From Temnothorax longispinosus (taxonomy: Eukaryota; Arthropoda; Insecta; Hymenoptera; Formicidae): a DNA stretch of 64,000 bases. Shown here in pieces: positions 30,327 to 40,831 of this stretch. The stretch is taken from the NCBI RefSeq assembly GCF_030848805.1, contig NC_092363.1, positions 10,832,886 to 10,896,885 of the forward strand, in the 5' to 3' direction. The notes under the pieces are model-generated. The model was not told the origin of the DNA and ran no database searches. It was given only the letters and a program-made list of their open reading frames with translations. Each line of letters opens with the position of its first letter. Positions within the stretch are counted from its first letter, which is position 1. The position numbers and the translations under genes are program-made.

Positions 30327-30563
30327 CTATGTATCAAATCTAACACTTTCTTTAAATGTGCATTGTTTTTTCACATATTTTTTATGTTTAATTTTCTCAT
30401 ATAATACTTTTCGACAACGAAATGAGAAATTATTTATGTTTAATTTTAATTTATTATTGCACTTTGAACAATGTATTTTATTACTTATCACATTATGTTC
30501 TATTAAATAATTTATTAATTTGTCTTTATCGTGAGTCAGTGCCAAAAATTCGTGCAGCTGCAC
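30327..30563 (-). pseudogene. Merlin-like transposase N-terminus, inverted
   Basis: A 78-codon minus-strand frame reads DKDKLINYLIEHNVI, then CSKCNNKL and FRCRKV, ending QCTFKESVR. This is the N-terminal zinc-ribbon region that should precede the block at 29600 on the same strand. Instead it points toward it from the other side. Either an internal inversion or two copies meeting tail to tail explains this. Confidence 0.7.
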
Positions 30564-31204
30564 TTTGGTACGATAACTTATGATAAAACAAAAAAGTATT
30601 TCGAATTATGTTACACTTCTGACTTACCAACCGAACAGTTGTCACGTGACCTTTTCTTGCATGCGCGTGCGGCCACGGAGCATGCGCATGTGGTCGCGGG
30701 GCATGTTCTTAGTCGTTACATCTTGTCGGTATGACAGGTTTCATAACCTGATAGTCATCAGCTTTAAGGGGATTCTATAGTGGCAGTAATTACCAACATT
30801 CAGTTAAAAGCATACAAATTTTAATTGGCTTTACGGAATTGCAAAATTCTTGTACAGAATTAAAGTACGCACAAAAATGTAGAGGGCTAGGGTCGGTTTT
30901 ACATCAAAAACAAAAAAAAATAAAAATTTGGACACATAGAGCTGTCACTGACGACAATATTTGCTTATACAAAAATACTGCAGTTTATATATACAAAATA
31001 AGATACAAGCCCTCTAAGGAAAACATTTAAGAACAATATCATGTAATTAGAACTAAGATTAAAACCCTAGAAAAAAAGTTGCATGCTTGTAACTTTTATA
31101 TATGCAAAAGGACATGCAGGTTGATAGGATAAGCAGTATTGCGTGTAGCGAGAGATGGCGCAGTGATCGAACAAGGACAGATTATTATAGTTAGACAAGG
31201 ACAG

Positions 31205-31470
31205 ATATAAAATTGATCATCCTGTAACCAAAAATTTTGAAAATAATGTTTTTATGTATCGACTACTACTTTTGGGATATCTAATAAATATAGTAGTATT
31301 TTATTACAAAAATGTATATTTTATTTATTTGATTTCAGGAAAAAACCTCAATTCGTAGATAGATTTTTATTGTTTCTAACTATTGTCTAATGTCTGTTTA
31401 ACCAAAATATATCTCATGTATTTCAAATGTGTACATTCTTACTTTATATGTAATTACGTATTTTTCACGT
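31205..31470 (+). repeat. Interspersed repeat family C, copy 1
   Basis: Contains CTACTACTTTTGGGATATC, AATATAGTAGTATTTTATTAC, ATTTTATTTATTTGATTTC and TCATGTATTTCAAATGTG. The inverted counterpart is split into 36670-36816 and 42344-42452 by the solo LTR at 36817-42343, so this copy shows the uninterrupted state. Confidence 0.8.
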
Positions 31471-31915
31471 AAAAACTATTCTAATGAACTATTATGGTCG
31501 AAAAAAACTTTGCACAAAATTTTATAAGGAACTACAAAATCGCTCATGATTGCAAAATAGTATATTGTGCACCAAGGGGCGAAAGTAGCGTTTTTCAGAC
31601 GAGTGTGAAGTTTGCCGCCCGAGTCAAAGGCGAGTAGTACCAACTTTCCGCCCGCTATACAGGGAGGAAAGTTAGTACTATACAGGGAGAGAGAGCGAGA
31701 AAGACACGTGACAATGATGCGAGCGTGCGCATGATATGATAGCGGCCGCGCTTTCTGACATCACTGACGCGCGACTGCAGTCAAATAATAATTAAGTACA
31801 GCTAAAGTTGCAAGAAGTAGCACGTAATTTTTACAGGACAGTTTAGTAATAGCATTTGCTTTCAAAAAATACAATCAAGAGCTTGGAGGAAAATGGAGCA
31901 TTTTTTACAGACATA
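31471..31915. other. Spacer left of the PIF/Harbinger element
   Basis: Contains a GC-richer stretch (31570-31770) with GGGAGGAAAGTTAGTACTATACAGGGAG in part repeated (TATACAGGGAG twice). No supported gene. Ends at the ATA duplication of the next element (31913-31915). Confidence 0.4.
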
Positions 31916-32192
31916 GGCCCGTATTCAGAACGCGCTTACAACGATGTTAGCGCGAGATGTTAGCGCTCTTATTAGCGCGCGTATTCACAACGCAATGATA
32001 GCAGCGCTCTGTTAGAGAAAATCGATAATCACGCGAGTTTAGTGCAAAATTGCTATTCAGAACCACTACAAGTCTTAAAAGCGTGCTAACATATTGATAT
32101 CTTAGCAGCGCGCGATAAAAGTGGTCAGGGGCATGTATAAGCAGATACTACTAACCTAACAAGTTGTGCCAGATATTTATAATAAACAGAAA

Positions 32193-33824
32193 ATGGAATA
32201 CATTCGTGCAATTAATGAAATACGGGAAGTGCGGGATGTTGTGCAAATAGGAGAAAGGATGCCGCAGGTTTTTCGTCACAGGATAGATCCATTCGAAAGA
32301 TTTAATGATATTCAATTTCGGAATCGCTACAGACTGTCAAAAGAAGCAGTGCGATTTGTGATAGGCTTAGTTGAAGAAAGGTTATCTTCTCAAGCAGGGC
32401 ATGAGAAGGATGTGTCATCAGCGTTACAAGTGTTGATTGCTTTACGATTTTACGCCAAAGGATGCTATCAGACGGAATTAGGTTTGTATTATTTAATTTA
32501 ATTAATATTCTGTATATGGTTAAGTTATTAGATAAACTTTTATAAAAGTACAAAATAGAAAAATAAAATTTATATAAATTATTTTGTAAAATTTATATAA
32601 ATCATTGCATTAATATTTATATATCAATATAAAAATGTATATATTTATTTTTGTAAATTATATAAAAATGCACAATTATAAATATGTATATGTATTCTTT
32701 ATTATATAAACTTATAAATTTTTATATGTCATTTCAGGTGATCTGCATGGAGTATCACAGCCAACAGTATCCAGAATTGTGGCAAAAGTATCGAAAGCCA
32801 TCGCAGCTCATCTGCCACACTTTGTACATTTTCCAGATATAATGGAAGCCTTGCAAATGGAATTTTACAACATAGCCGGTTTCCCACAAGTTATTGGATG
32901 CATTGATTGTACTCATATACGTATTAAATGCCCCAACCAAGAACGAGCTATGTTGTACATAAACCGGAAAGGCTTCTATTCTATAAATGTGCAGGTGGTT
33001 TGCGATGCACAGCGTCGAATTCTAGATATTGTTGCCAGATGGAGAGGCAGTGCTCATGACTCCCGAATATGGAACTCAAGTCGTCTGAAGGAGGAGTTTG
33101 AGGTAATTATAATTATATAAAGTCTACACAATTATATTCATAACGAATATTTATAATAAATATTTATATCTCTAATTATATTACAAGAATATTTATTTAC
33201 ATAACAAGAAACTCATATATGTTATTTATATTACAGGAACGCAGAATGACAGGAATATTGTTATGTGATGCAGGTTATCCTTGCAGACCATATCTGTTAA
33301 CACCTTTTCTACAGCCTCAAACTGATACTCAAAATAGATATAATTGGGCCCATATTCGCACTCGTCTTACCGTCGAAAGATGTTTTGGCGAATGGAAAGG
33401 GATGTTTAGATCACTACAAAACAATATGCAGATTAATCTGGAGACAGCAAAGGTTGCAATTATTGCTATGGCAATTCTCTTCAACATACGGAAACAATTC
33501 AACAACTTCGAATATGGTAAGCGCATATCTTAAATCAAAAACATAATAAAAAAATCCTAATTATAATGTAAAAAATATTATATTAAGAAATATTACATTA
33601 AAAATAAATGTACATATATTAACATATAAATATAAATATATATGCGTAAATGAAACTCATTCAAGTATAACATTACTGCATTTAAAATATAACATGCTTT
33701 TGTTACAGAAATTGATGATGAGGAAAATCAAAGCGATGAAGAGCAACCTGCTGCTGTTCCATATGCAACAGAACGACCTGGCGCAGCATACCGTTTGGAT
33801 TTTGCACAACGGCATTTTGGCTGA
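32193..33824 (+). CDS. HARBI1-like: PIF/Harbinger transposase (HARBI1-like nuclease), 4 exons, 349 aa
   Basis: Exons 32193-32481, 32738-33102, 33237-33516 and 33709-33824 join in frame to 349 codons and a TGA. Introns start GT and end CAG. Residues about 80-118 form a helix-turn-helix-like region (LHGVSQPTVSRIVAKVSKAI). The DDE_Tnp_4 nuclease follows, with D153 in GCIDCTH, D229 in LCDAGYP and E265 in VERCFGEWK, all intact. The acidic tail is exon 4. The enzyme should cut and rejoin element ends together with the Myb/SANT-like partner. The ATG at 32193 is chosen because the upstream frame lacks another ATG. The length matches vertebrate HARBI1. Confidence 0.93.
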
Positions 33825-33990
33825 TCAGTTCTTGCAACGTTAACATCATATTTCTTATTGCAACTGCTTGAAAATTGCCTTCTTCAAGAGAAAGACAAGA
33901 TATCACAACATGATCATGTTCACAGTTAATTTCAAAAATAATTTTATTTAATATTTACTCCATATTTACTCCTATTATTTAATATGTACT
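33825..33990. other. 3' region of the transposase gene
   Basis: Between the transposase stop and the solo LTR. No AATAAA is obvious. Ends with the GTACT target duplication (33986-33990). Confidence 0.5.
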
Positions 33991-34608
33991 TGTTCGCGAA
34001 ATCGCTGATTAATCCCGGCGATGGAAGCGGGATAAGAAGGACGCGCGTGGAAGGTGTTAACTAAATATTCACTTTATTTTTGTGTAACTCAGACCACAGT
34101 CTGAGCCGTCTTTAATGCGTCTTTAATGCGTCAAAATTGATACAATCTGACCTGAGAGTGATGAGCGGTGAACAAAATGAGATGTCTATATAAATGTCCG
34201 TGTAAATGAGAGGCAATTATATTAATTGCCGTCCTCTTCGATGAATCGCCCGTGAGCCGGTGAGACACGTGGCGGTCGGCACTCGCGCACATGTGAGCCT
34301 GAGTCGTCGTGTTGATGTACCCGAGTAGAGCTGGATGAGCGGTCGCTTTACATGTTAATGCAGTATCTCGGCAGCTGTTGTAATCACTGCGGTGGGCACT
34401 TCAATGTGTAGTCACAATCGAAAATGCACAGAGCACACGTCGTGCGTCTGATCACTGCGCGGCCATTTGTACGACTCTGAATATCGCGAGGAAGACGTTG
34501 GCGATGAGCGCGCCCGTGCGTGCGCAAGCTGCCACGGTGATCGGGAGTCGATACCCGATCGATGCTGCCATCTGATCTGACGGCGCAGCGTTAACGGAAT
34601 CTCGAACA
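33991..34608 (-). repeat. 618-bp solo LTR inside the PIF/Harbinger element
   Basis: Starts TGTTCG and ends CGAACA, flanked by GTACT on both sides (33986-33990 and 34609-34613). On the minus strand it has a TATA-like TTTATATAGACA and, further on, AATAAAGTGAATATTTAG, so the minus strand is the sense strand. No primer site or internal sequence adjoins it, as expected after LTR-LTR recombination. Confidence 0.9.
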
Positions 34609-34810
34609 GTACTCCATTTTAAACTACATTTTTCTTAAACAATTTTCTCATCTTATTTTTTATATCTTAATATTGTGTTATCATTATAATATTTTGTTCA
34701 TATAAAAACTAATATATTTATGCCTATATATTTGTCAATGTTTGTTATTTATATTACATTATTTAAATTCTCTAATTTTTTATTTAATTTTATCTTTAAA
34801 AGTTTCATTT

Positions 34811-35788
34811 TTAATTGTTGCACTTTTTTTTCTCTTCTATTAATTCTAAATTCTTATTGTGTTCAATTTCTAAGAATTTTAGTTTCAATTCGTGTTCAAT
34901 TCTGTTTCGCTCATCTTCTTTACCCAGTTTTTCTTCATGCAAGTAAAACATTGCTTCTTCAAATGCTGACATTTCTTTTTTCTTTCGTTTTACATAAACA
35001 TTATCCTCTGTGGGGTTATTGGACACCTGTACTTCATCCGTCGTTTCTTCAAATGGTTCTTCAGCAGGTACTAAGATTCTAAATCAAATATAATAATTAC
35101 AAATAAAGTCTGATAAAAATACTATTTATAAATAAATATAAATTTGCAGAGAATGTAGGAATTAACAATAAAGATTATTAATATTATGTATTTTTAATAT
35201 TTATATTCCTTATGCACTATATAATTTTTAATATTTATATTCCTAATGTACTATATATTTTTCTTACCCTGTATTGGGATCCAGCAAATAGTTTTCTGTA
35301 TTTTGTTCTGATTGCTGTGTATTGCATATCGGCCTCTATATAAAAGTAGAGAAAATTATAAATATATTTTATTTTGTATATTTTGAAGTGCAGCAAGAAA
35401 TATAAAACTTTACCGTTCCATCGGAATCAAACATATTTTTGTCTTCCTCAAAATCTTCCGGTACAATTTCCCTTAACATATCATCCAAAGGGATGAACTC
35501 TGGACTATACGGACCACCACCAGTACGGTGTAATGATCTTTTATGCGCTGCATAATTTTTCTTTGCTTGCATTTTCCATCGTTGATATGCACCGCGTACC
35601 TCCTTCCAATCGCGTGCAATTCCTCTTGAGGAAAGGGTGTTAGCAATTATTTTCCATTTCTCCTGCCGAAGATTTTTATTTTTCACAGAATTGCTCTTAT
35701 CTTCCAGAATACATTTATTCTGGAAGACAAAATCAATTATTGCTTTTTTCTCATCAGCAGTGAAATTTTCCTTCCTTTTATCTGTCAT
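34811..35788 (-). CDS. PIF/Harbinger Myb/SANT-like DNA-binding protein, 3 exons, 236 aa
   Basis: Minus-strand exons 35788-35414, 35335-35268 and 35078-34811 join in frame to 236 codons and a TAA. Splice donors are GTAAAG and GTAAG. Residues about 5-85 form a Myb/SANT-like trihelix (FTADEKKAIIDFVFQNK, WKIIANTLSSRG, WKEVRGAYQRWKMQAKK). The C-terminal exon has a charged coiled coil (MFYLHEEKLGKEDE, LKLKFLEIEHNKNLELIEE). In this superfamily the partner protein binds element ends and carries the transposase into the nucleus. Another in-frame ATG at 35806 could be the start. A minus-strand acceptor and donor flank each intron. Confidence 0.88.
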
Positions 35789-36584
35789 TTCTAAAAGAAA
35801 GAACACTTATATTTATGAATTAACATGAATAAGATTGACTAACAATAAGTAACAATAATAAGCGATTTTTGGCGTGACTCTGGTATAAGCAACCAAAGGG
35901 TACCAAATTGCACCAGAACCAATAGCAACCACCGATAGCAACTTTGGTATATGTACCAAACCATACCAAATGTGAGCGGTTTATTAAATCAGGCACAACG
36001 TACCTAACACGCTGGATTACAAAAGAACAGAATACTTTATTTGGCTTCACTATGCACAATCGCACATAGCTTACACTTGAACATGTGCCACGCTAGCGAG
36101 CCTTGCGAAGACTGACTACACGGCGTAGAGGGAGATGGCACCGTAGACGTGAAAAGGGGGAGAAAAGAAATAATACCGCATTTCAATGCCATCTCTGATC
36201 CTAAACTCTAAATACTAATGTTCGCATACGATGATTCGCTTCTAACACCAAACAATCGCCAAAAATCGTCTAATAATGATAATATGTAAAGAAATGTACT
36301 TACTCTGTATTGTACACATTGTGATAATGTCAACGAACAGTTGAACATCGCAGTTGTACTTCGCGCGCGAGTGCCACGAGTGACTCTTGCTGCATCCACA
36401 TAACGCGATATGAAAAGAGCCAATAGCCATATCCGAGCACTGTTATTGGTTGTCATCGCGTGTTTAGGTAAGGGCGCTCTGTTCTTGCGTTCTGAATACG
36501 AGCGTTAACAAACGCATCTACATCTCGCGTATTTAGAAGCGTAGATGCGTGAGCGAACGTGTTAGCGCGTTTTGAATACGGGCC

Positions 36585-36621
36585 ATAATGAAATAAATAA
36601 AAACTTAAAATTTTAGTTATC

Positions 36622-36652
<31 letters not shown>

Positions 36653-36811
36653 AATAGGATTTTCGTTAACAATTTTAGAAAAGTAATTATGTCACATATA
36701 AAGTAAGAATGTACACATTTGAAATACATGAGATATATTTCGGTTAAACAAATATTAGATAATAGTTAGAGTATAAAAATCTATCTACGAATGGAGGTTT
36801 TTTTCTGAAAT
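36585..36811. repeat. TA microsatellite and left half of repeat C, copy 2
   Basis: A (TA)n run lies at 36622-36650. From about 36670 the sequence is the reverse complement of 31332-31450 (for example CACATTTGAAATACATGAG and TAAAAATCTATCTACGAAT). It stops at the CAAAT duplication of the solo LTR. Confidence 0.8.
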
Positions 36812-38455
36812 CAAATTGTTCGGGCGCGTAGTGAAAACGCCGAACGAACTGCCGGATCCGTCCAGAGAAGACGCGAGATCTCACGTGCGGCTCCGCTTTG
36901 TTTTTTCGATTATGAAACGACAGAGTTTTGTAGTTGAACGCGGTAGATATGAAAGACGGTGGCGCGGATGCAATCGTCGCGGTATGACGGAGTTTCGAAA
37001 CGCGGTCTTACGTCTGATGCCGACAGCTACGCGGTAGGTATTGTGACGTTGCAATTTCGCTGCAGCGTTGCAACGCCCTGCTGCCGTCACAAGGCGCGGG
37101 TTTCGCAACCTTTTTCGCGTCCGAGGACGGTCCAATGAATCGATGCGAGATCTCCAGGGCCATATTAAATTTGCGTACATTATTCTGATCCTTTTATTTT
37201 TATTTTTGTATCATTTGCGCGGCGCCTCACCGAGCCGAAAACCGGAGTTCCTGAGACGATGCTGCGAATCACGGAAAAACGGAGTCGACGACAAGGATAG
37301 AGGCGAGGAAGCGGACGACGAGAAACGGATCTCGGTGGTGCTTGCGGGCCGCCAAAAGCAGGGGAGCGCGAGAGGACACGCGCGCGGCGGCGAAACACAG
37401 CGGCGGGCGGATCCGTAACGGCAGGTCCCCGGGACGCCGGGGCAAAATCAGCTCACCTGCCCTCCTCAACCTACTGACCGGATTCCGGGATGGTTTGCCA
37501 CCATTTCCGGACCGACAAAGAGGAACGCGGAGGCAATCACGTCCCGTCCGCTACCGGGAAGGATCCTGGAAAAATCGCCGCGCGAACGAGGGACCATTTG
37601 GCGCCCTGCGAAAAGCCGTGATTAACGGCCCTACGCAAGAATCCACCGCGAGCCTGCGAGCTCACCCCTGATTGGTCCGCGCTATAGCGTCGCGGAGCTG
37701 CGTACGCCCGGGGAGGGGTACGCTATCGATTCCGCCATCGAGCGAAATTTCGGGAGCATTCTTGGCTCGTCCTCGATTCCCGACGCACGCACGCCTAAGT
37801 CGCGGTACTCTATTGCGCACTTGAGTCGCACTTACAATTAGTTTCTCGTACAAATACTGGCAGCTATTCTTCCGACCCTTGGGACGACGGCGAGGAGCCT
37901 CGCGAGAAAGAATCAACCAACGGTGAGGTTGCCTCGGTAATATTCAATGTAAAGCCACGACACCGCTCTCCGGGTCGCGCTCTCGCTCGGGATTACTCGC
38001 GATAATTAGCGTATTCGCTGGCAAGGCGTACTTAGCGATCGACAGCGAAAGCGAGGGGCACCGGAATGGTCTCGTGGCCGTGGGATCGCGACCGAAATAT
38101 ACGAACTCCTGGAGATCGCGGTAAAAGCGTCAATGACGACGTTCGATATCGCGAGCACACCATTTCTCACGCCCGGACGGTTCTTCGCGTTTATGACCGC
38201 GTGTCTCGTCGTGCGTAGCAATTCGCCCGGCCAAGTATTAATCGCGTCATAGTATTAATTGGCTTAATTGCGTTACTCGCGATTCGCGTCCGGACACTTA
38301 GATTATCTACGCGGTATCGGTTGTGCCGAGATCTTATTCACGTGATTGCGTCCTGATGTTACCGGCCTTGCCGTACTGTTCGCGCCTGAGTCTTGCGTTC
38401 GAGCATTTGCGTAGGATAATAACTGCGTGAGAATATCGTCCGCGTCGACTTATTA

Positions 38456-39135
38456 TTGAAGTAAAACTCCTTTAGGCACGGTAGTAAGTTCGATTCGCGA
38501 CACGAAAGGGTGTAACAAAAGTGAAACTTCTTTGGTACGGTAGTAAGTTTGATTATGCGACACGAAAAGTGTAACGAAAATTCGACCAATAGGCGTACGG
38601 CGTTGGCGAGACGGTTTTTTTTCTGGCACGGTAGTAAGTTCGATTATGCGACACGAAAAGTGTAACGAAAATTCGACCAATAGGCGTACGAAATTAAACT
38701 TCTTTGGTACGGTAGTAAGTTCGATTGTGCGACACGAAAAATGTAACGAAAATTCGACCAATAGGCGTACGAAATTAAACTTCTTTGGTACTGTAGTAAG
38801 TTCGATTGTGCGACACGAAAAGTGTAACGAAAATTTGACCAATAGGCGTACGGCGTTGGCGGACGGTTCTTCTTCTAGCACGGGTAGTAAGTTCGATTAT
38901 GCGACACGAAAAGTGTAACGAAAATTCGACCAATAGGCGTACGAAATGAAACTTCTTTGGTACGGTAGTAAGTTCGATTATGCGACACGAAAAAACGTCA
39001 CGAAATAGTGTCACGAAAATTCAACCAACAGGCGTACAAAGTGAAACTCCTTTTGGATCGGTAAGTAAATTCGATTTTGCGACTCGAAAACGCGTCACGA
39101 AAATTCGATCAGGCGTACGGCACTGGCGAGACGGA
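38456..39135 (+). repeat. Tandem array of 60-90-bp units
   Basis: Eight copies of GTAGTAAGTTCGATTATGCG-like sequence are each followed by ACACGAAAAGTGTAACGAAA and CGACCAATAGGCGTACG. Units alternate between two spacer types (CGGCGTTGGCG-rich or AAATTAAACTTCTTTGG). Each carries a CCAAT box and a short TTTCGTTACACTTTTCGTG palindrome. Frames here read as repeats such as RHEKCNENSTNRRT and are not genes. Two more units in opposite orientation are at 42462-42690. Confidence 0.9.
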
Positions 39136-39194
39136 TATAGTGAGAACTGCGTGTAACACTATATTTTCGAGTTGCGGGCGGCTTGGAGTGACTA

Positions 39195-39623
39195 CCCTGG
39201 CGGAAATATTTTTACAAAATTTAAAAACTATAAAATATAATTGCCAGAATCTATTAAATTCTACATAAATTTAAGAAGTACTACAAAATCCTACATGAAA
39301 ATGCTAGAATTAAAACACTTTTGTAAATTTTTGTAGTATTCTACAAGTAAGTAGATGTTTTAATTTTTTAAGATTTTGTTTCTTCTTAAATTTTTAAAAT
39401 TTGTAGATTTTTGTACTATTTTTTATAAATTGTAGTTTTTTATAAAATACTACTTGCAATAATTTCTTGATTTGAGAACATTGTAATTTGTGGTATTATT
39501 TCGTAGATATTTCTACAAAAAAATAACCATTTCTACAAAAAATTAAATATTTCAACAAAAATGTACAAATTTCTATTTCTAGTTAAATTTTGTAGTTATT
39601 CATAGAAATTTTTTCCGCCAGGG
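39195..39623. mobile_element. 429-bp TA-flanked MITE
   Basis: Terminal inverted repeats CCCTGGCGGAAA and TTTCCGCCAGGG are flanked by TA (39193-39194, 39624-39625). The interior is AT-rich with many TTGTAG/CTACAA words in both orientations. No ORF. The TA duplication suggests a Tc1/mariner-like source (inference). Confidence 0.85.
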
Positions 39624-39647
39624 TAATTCCGTTGCATTGTTTTTGTA

Positions 39648-40831
39648 AATAGATAGATAGAATAATTACTTTATTTGCCCCGAAGGGGCCTTAAAGGGCG
39701 TTTTTGAGGAACGTACCCAAACCTGTACAGTTTCACAACATCCTTTCTCACCTCTTTTTCAACATACACCAAATGGCGTTTTGAAGGGACGTACCCAACC
39801 CTGTACATTTTCCTCATCCTATTCCGTCCTGGCCCTTGGCCTTATACATTCTCATGCCCTCCCTCCCCTTCTCGTTCTTTATCCCTTTCCGTCGCTGCCT
39901 CCTTTTTTTCCATTGCTCCTATATCTCTTCTTCTTTTCTTCTGGAGATTTCAATGCAAGTTTGTTCTTTCTTCCTCCTTCCATCTCGATTCTCTGTCTCT
40001 TGCCTTTCTTTCCTTCCAAGATCCGCCTCCCTTCTAAACAATCAAATCAAGAACTGGTTGTATGACACCTTCAGTCCCCTCCTCTGTACCTTTTTTCACC
40101 CAATCCTTCATTTCTTCTTTCCTTTCCTGGTGGCTTATGTTCGACTCTCCTCGACTTCCTTTCCCCGTTCCCTCTGGCTCCTCGTACTTTCCCGTTTGCT
40201 TCGCTCTGTGCGTACTTACGCTCTGCTTAGCACACGTGCCGGACATGCAAAACAATCTTCTCGACAATTCAGTCGTACCATGCCTCGTTCGTTCGTTTCC
40301 CATCCGCTCGCCGCGTTCATGACGTCGCGACGAATGCCGTACCTCCTCTTCATCTGCTGACGTCACGCGCTCCAATGCCGTGCTTCGACGCCCCGCAGTG
40401 GTGCCAACCCACTCTTTTAGAGAGGCCGGCACCCCGCGCCGTCTCAGCACTGCCAGTCACCCGTCAACTTGGCGCCTCGTGCTTCACCACGCGTCTCTCA
40501 CCTCACCATTCGCCTTTACTTCCGTGCGCCGTGCCTCAATATCCACGTCTCGCGCATGCCCGCACACACCTCTTCCCTCTTCTCTCCTCTTCTGTCTTCA
40601 TCCTACCTTGCTCAGACTTAACCTCAATTTCTTCTTCGCCTTCTTTTCCTGATTTACTTCAAAACTATCTCGCCTCCGGCTCCTCCTCCAATTGTACGTT
40701 TTCTTCCTTCCTTTCTCTTTGTCTCTCTTCTTTGTCTGTTTGTTCCTCGATTCCTGCTCCGAGTATCCGTCCTTAATTCCTCCTTACTTTTTCGGAGTAA
40801 TTTTTCTCTTTCCCCACCCAGCCGGAAGTCC
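39648..40831 (-). mobile_element. ORF1-only LINE derivative, complete with target duplication
   Basis: A 14-bp duplication GCATTGTTTTTGTA flanks it (39634-39647, 40832-40845). On the minus strand it begins GACTTCCGGCTGGGTGGGG, carries a purine-rich coding-like region and ends with the same 3' UTR blocks as the element at 1-1411 (GGGTTGGGTACGTCCCT and GGTTTGGGTACGTTCCTC), then AATAAAGTAATTATT and a (CTAT)n tail. At 1,184 bp it has no ORF2. The clear duplication shows that this short form was itself inserted. Confidence 0.9.
40034..40450 (-). CDS. 138-codon ORF in the ORF1-only LINE
   Basis: The open frame is basic and Arg/Glu/Ser-rich, ending VIQPVLDLIV. It shows no clear RRM block and is not obviously homologous to the ORF1 at 231-1218, despite the shared 3' UTR. 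It may be a remnant of ORF1's N-terminal part or not a gene at all. Confidence 0.3.
   Translation of the reverse strand: MLRRRGVPASLKEWVGTTAGRRSTALERVTSADEEEVRHSSRRHERGERMGNERTRHGTTELSRRLFCMSGTCAKQSVSTHRAKQTGKYEEPEGTGKGSRGESNISHQERKEEMKDWVKKGTEEGTEGVIQPVLDLIV

Larger units (their letters stand above)
29120..31230. mobile_element. Merlin-like DNA transposon with long inverted repeats, rearranged
   Basis: About 330 bp at 29235-29560 is a diverged inverted copy of about 30885-31205. Shared blocks are TTTTTTTCTAGG, AATCTTAGTT, TTTGTATATATAAACTGCAG, AAGCAAATATTGTCGTCAG and GCGCCATCTCT. Outside the left copy there are three tandem units of about 37 bp containing GATATATC and AACGAGA (29125-29250). 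The interior encodes pieces of a Merlin/IS1016-type transposase, but the N-terminal piece is inverted relative to the rest. Target duplication was not found. Confidence 0.75.
31916..36584. mobile_element. PIF/Harbinger DNA transposon, apparently autonomous
   Basis: Terminal inverted repeats start GGCCCGTATTCAGAACGCGC (left) and GGCCCGTATTCAAAACGCGC (right, reversed), flanked by ATA on both sides. It has the two genes typical of the superfamily in convergent orientation: a HARBI1-like DDE transposase (plus, 32193-33824) and a Myb/SANT-like protein (minus, 34811-35788). Both are intact with canonical splice sites. Copies of the CGTATTCA.AACGC word recur inside both ends. A solo LTR (33991-34608) sits between the genes and touches neither. 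Confidence 0.95.

Noticed and set aside
38646..38918. Repetitive RHEKCNENSTNRRT protein
   Set aside because: The repeat in protein follows the DNA tandem array and is open in more than one frame.
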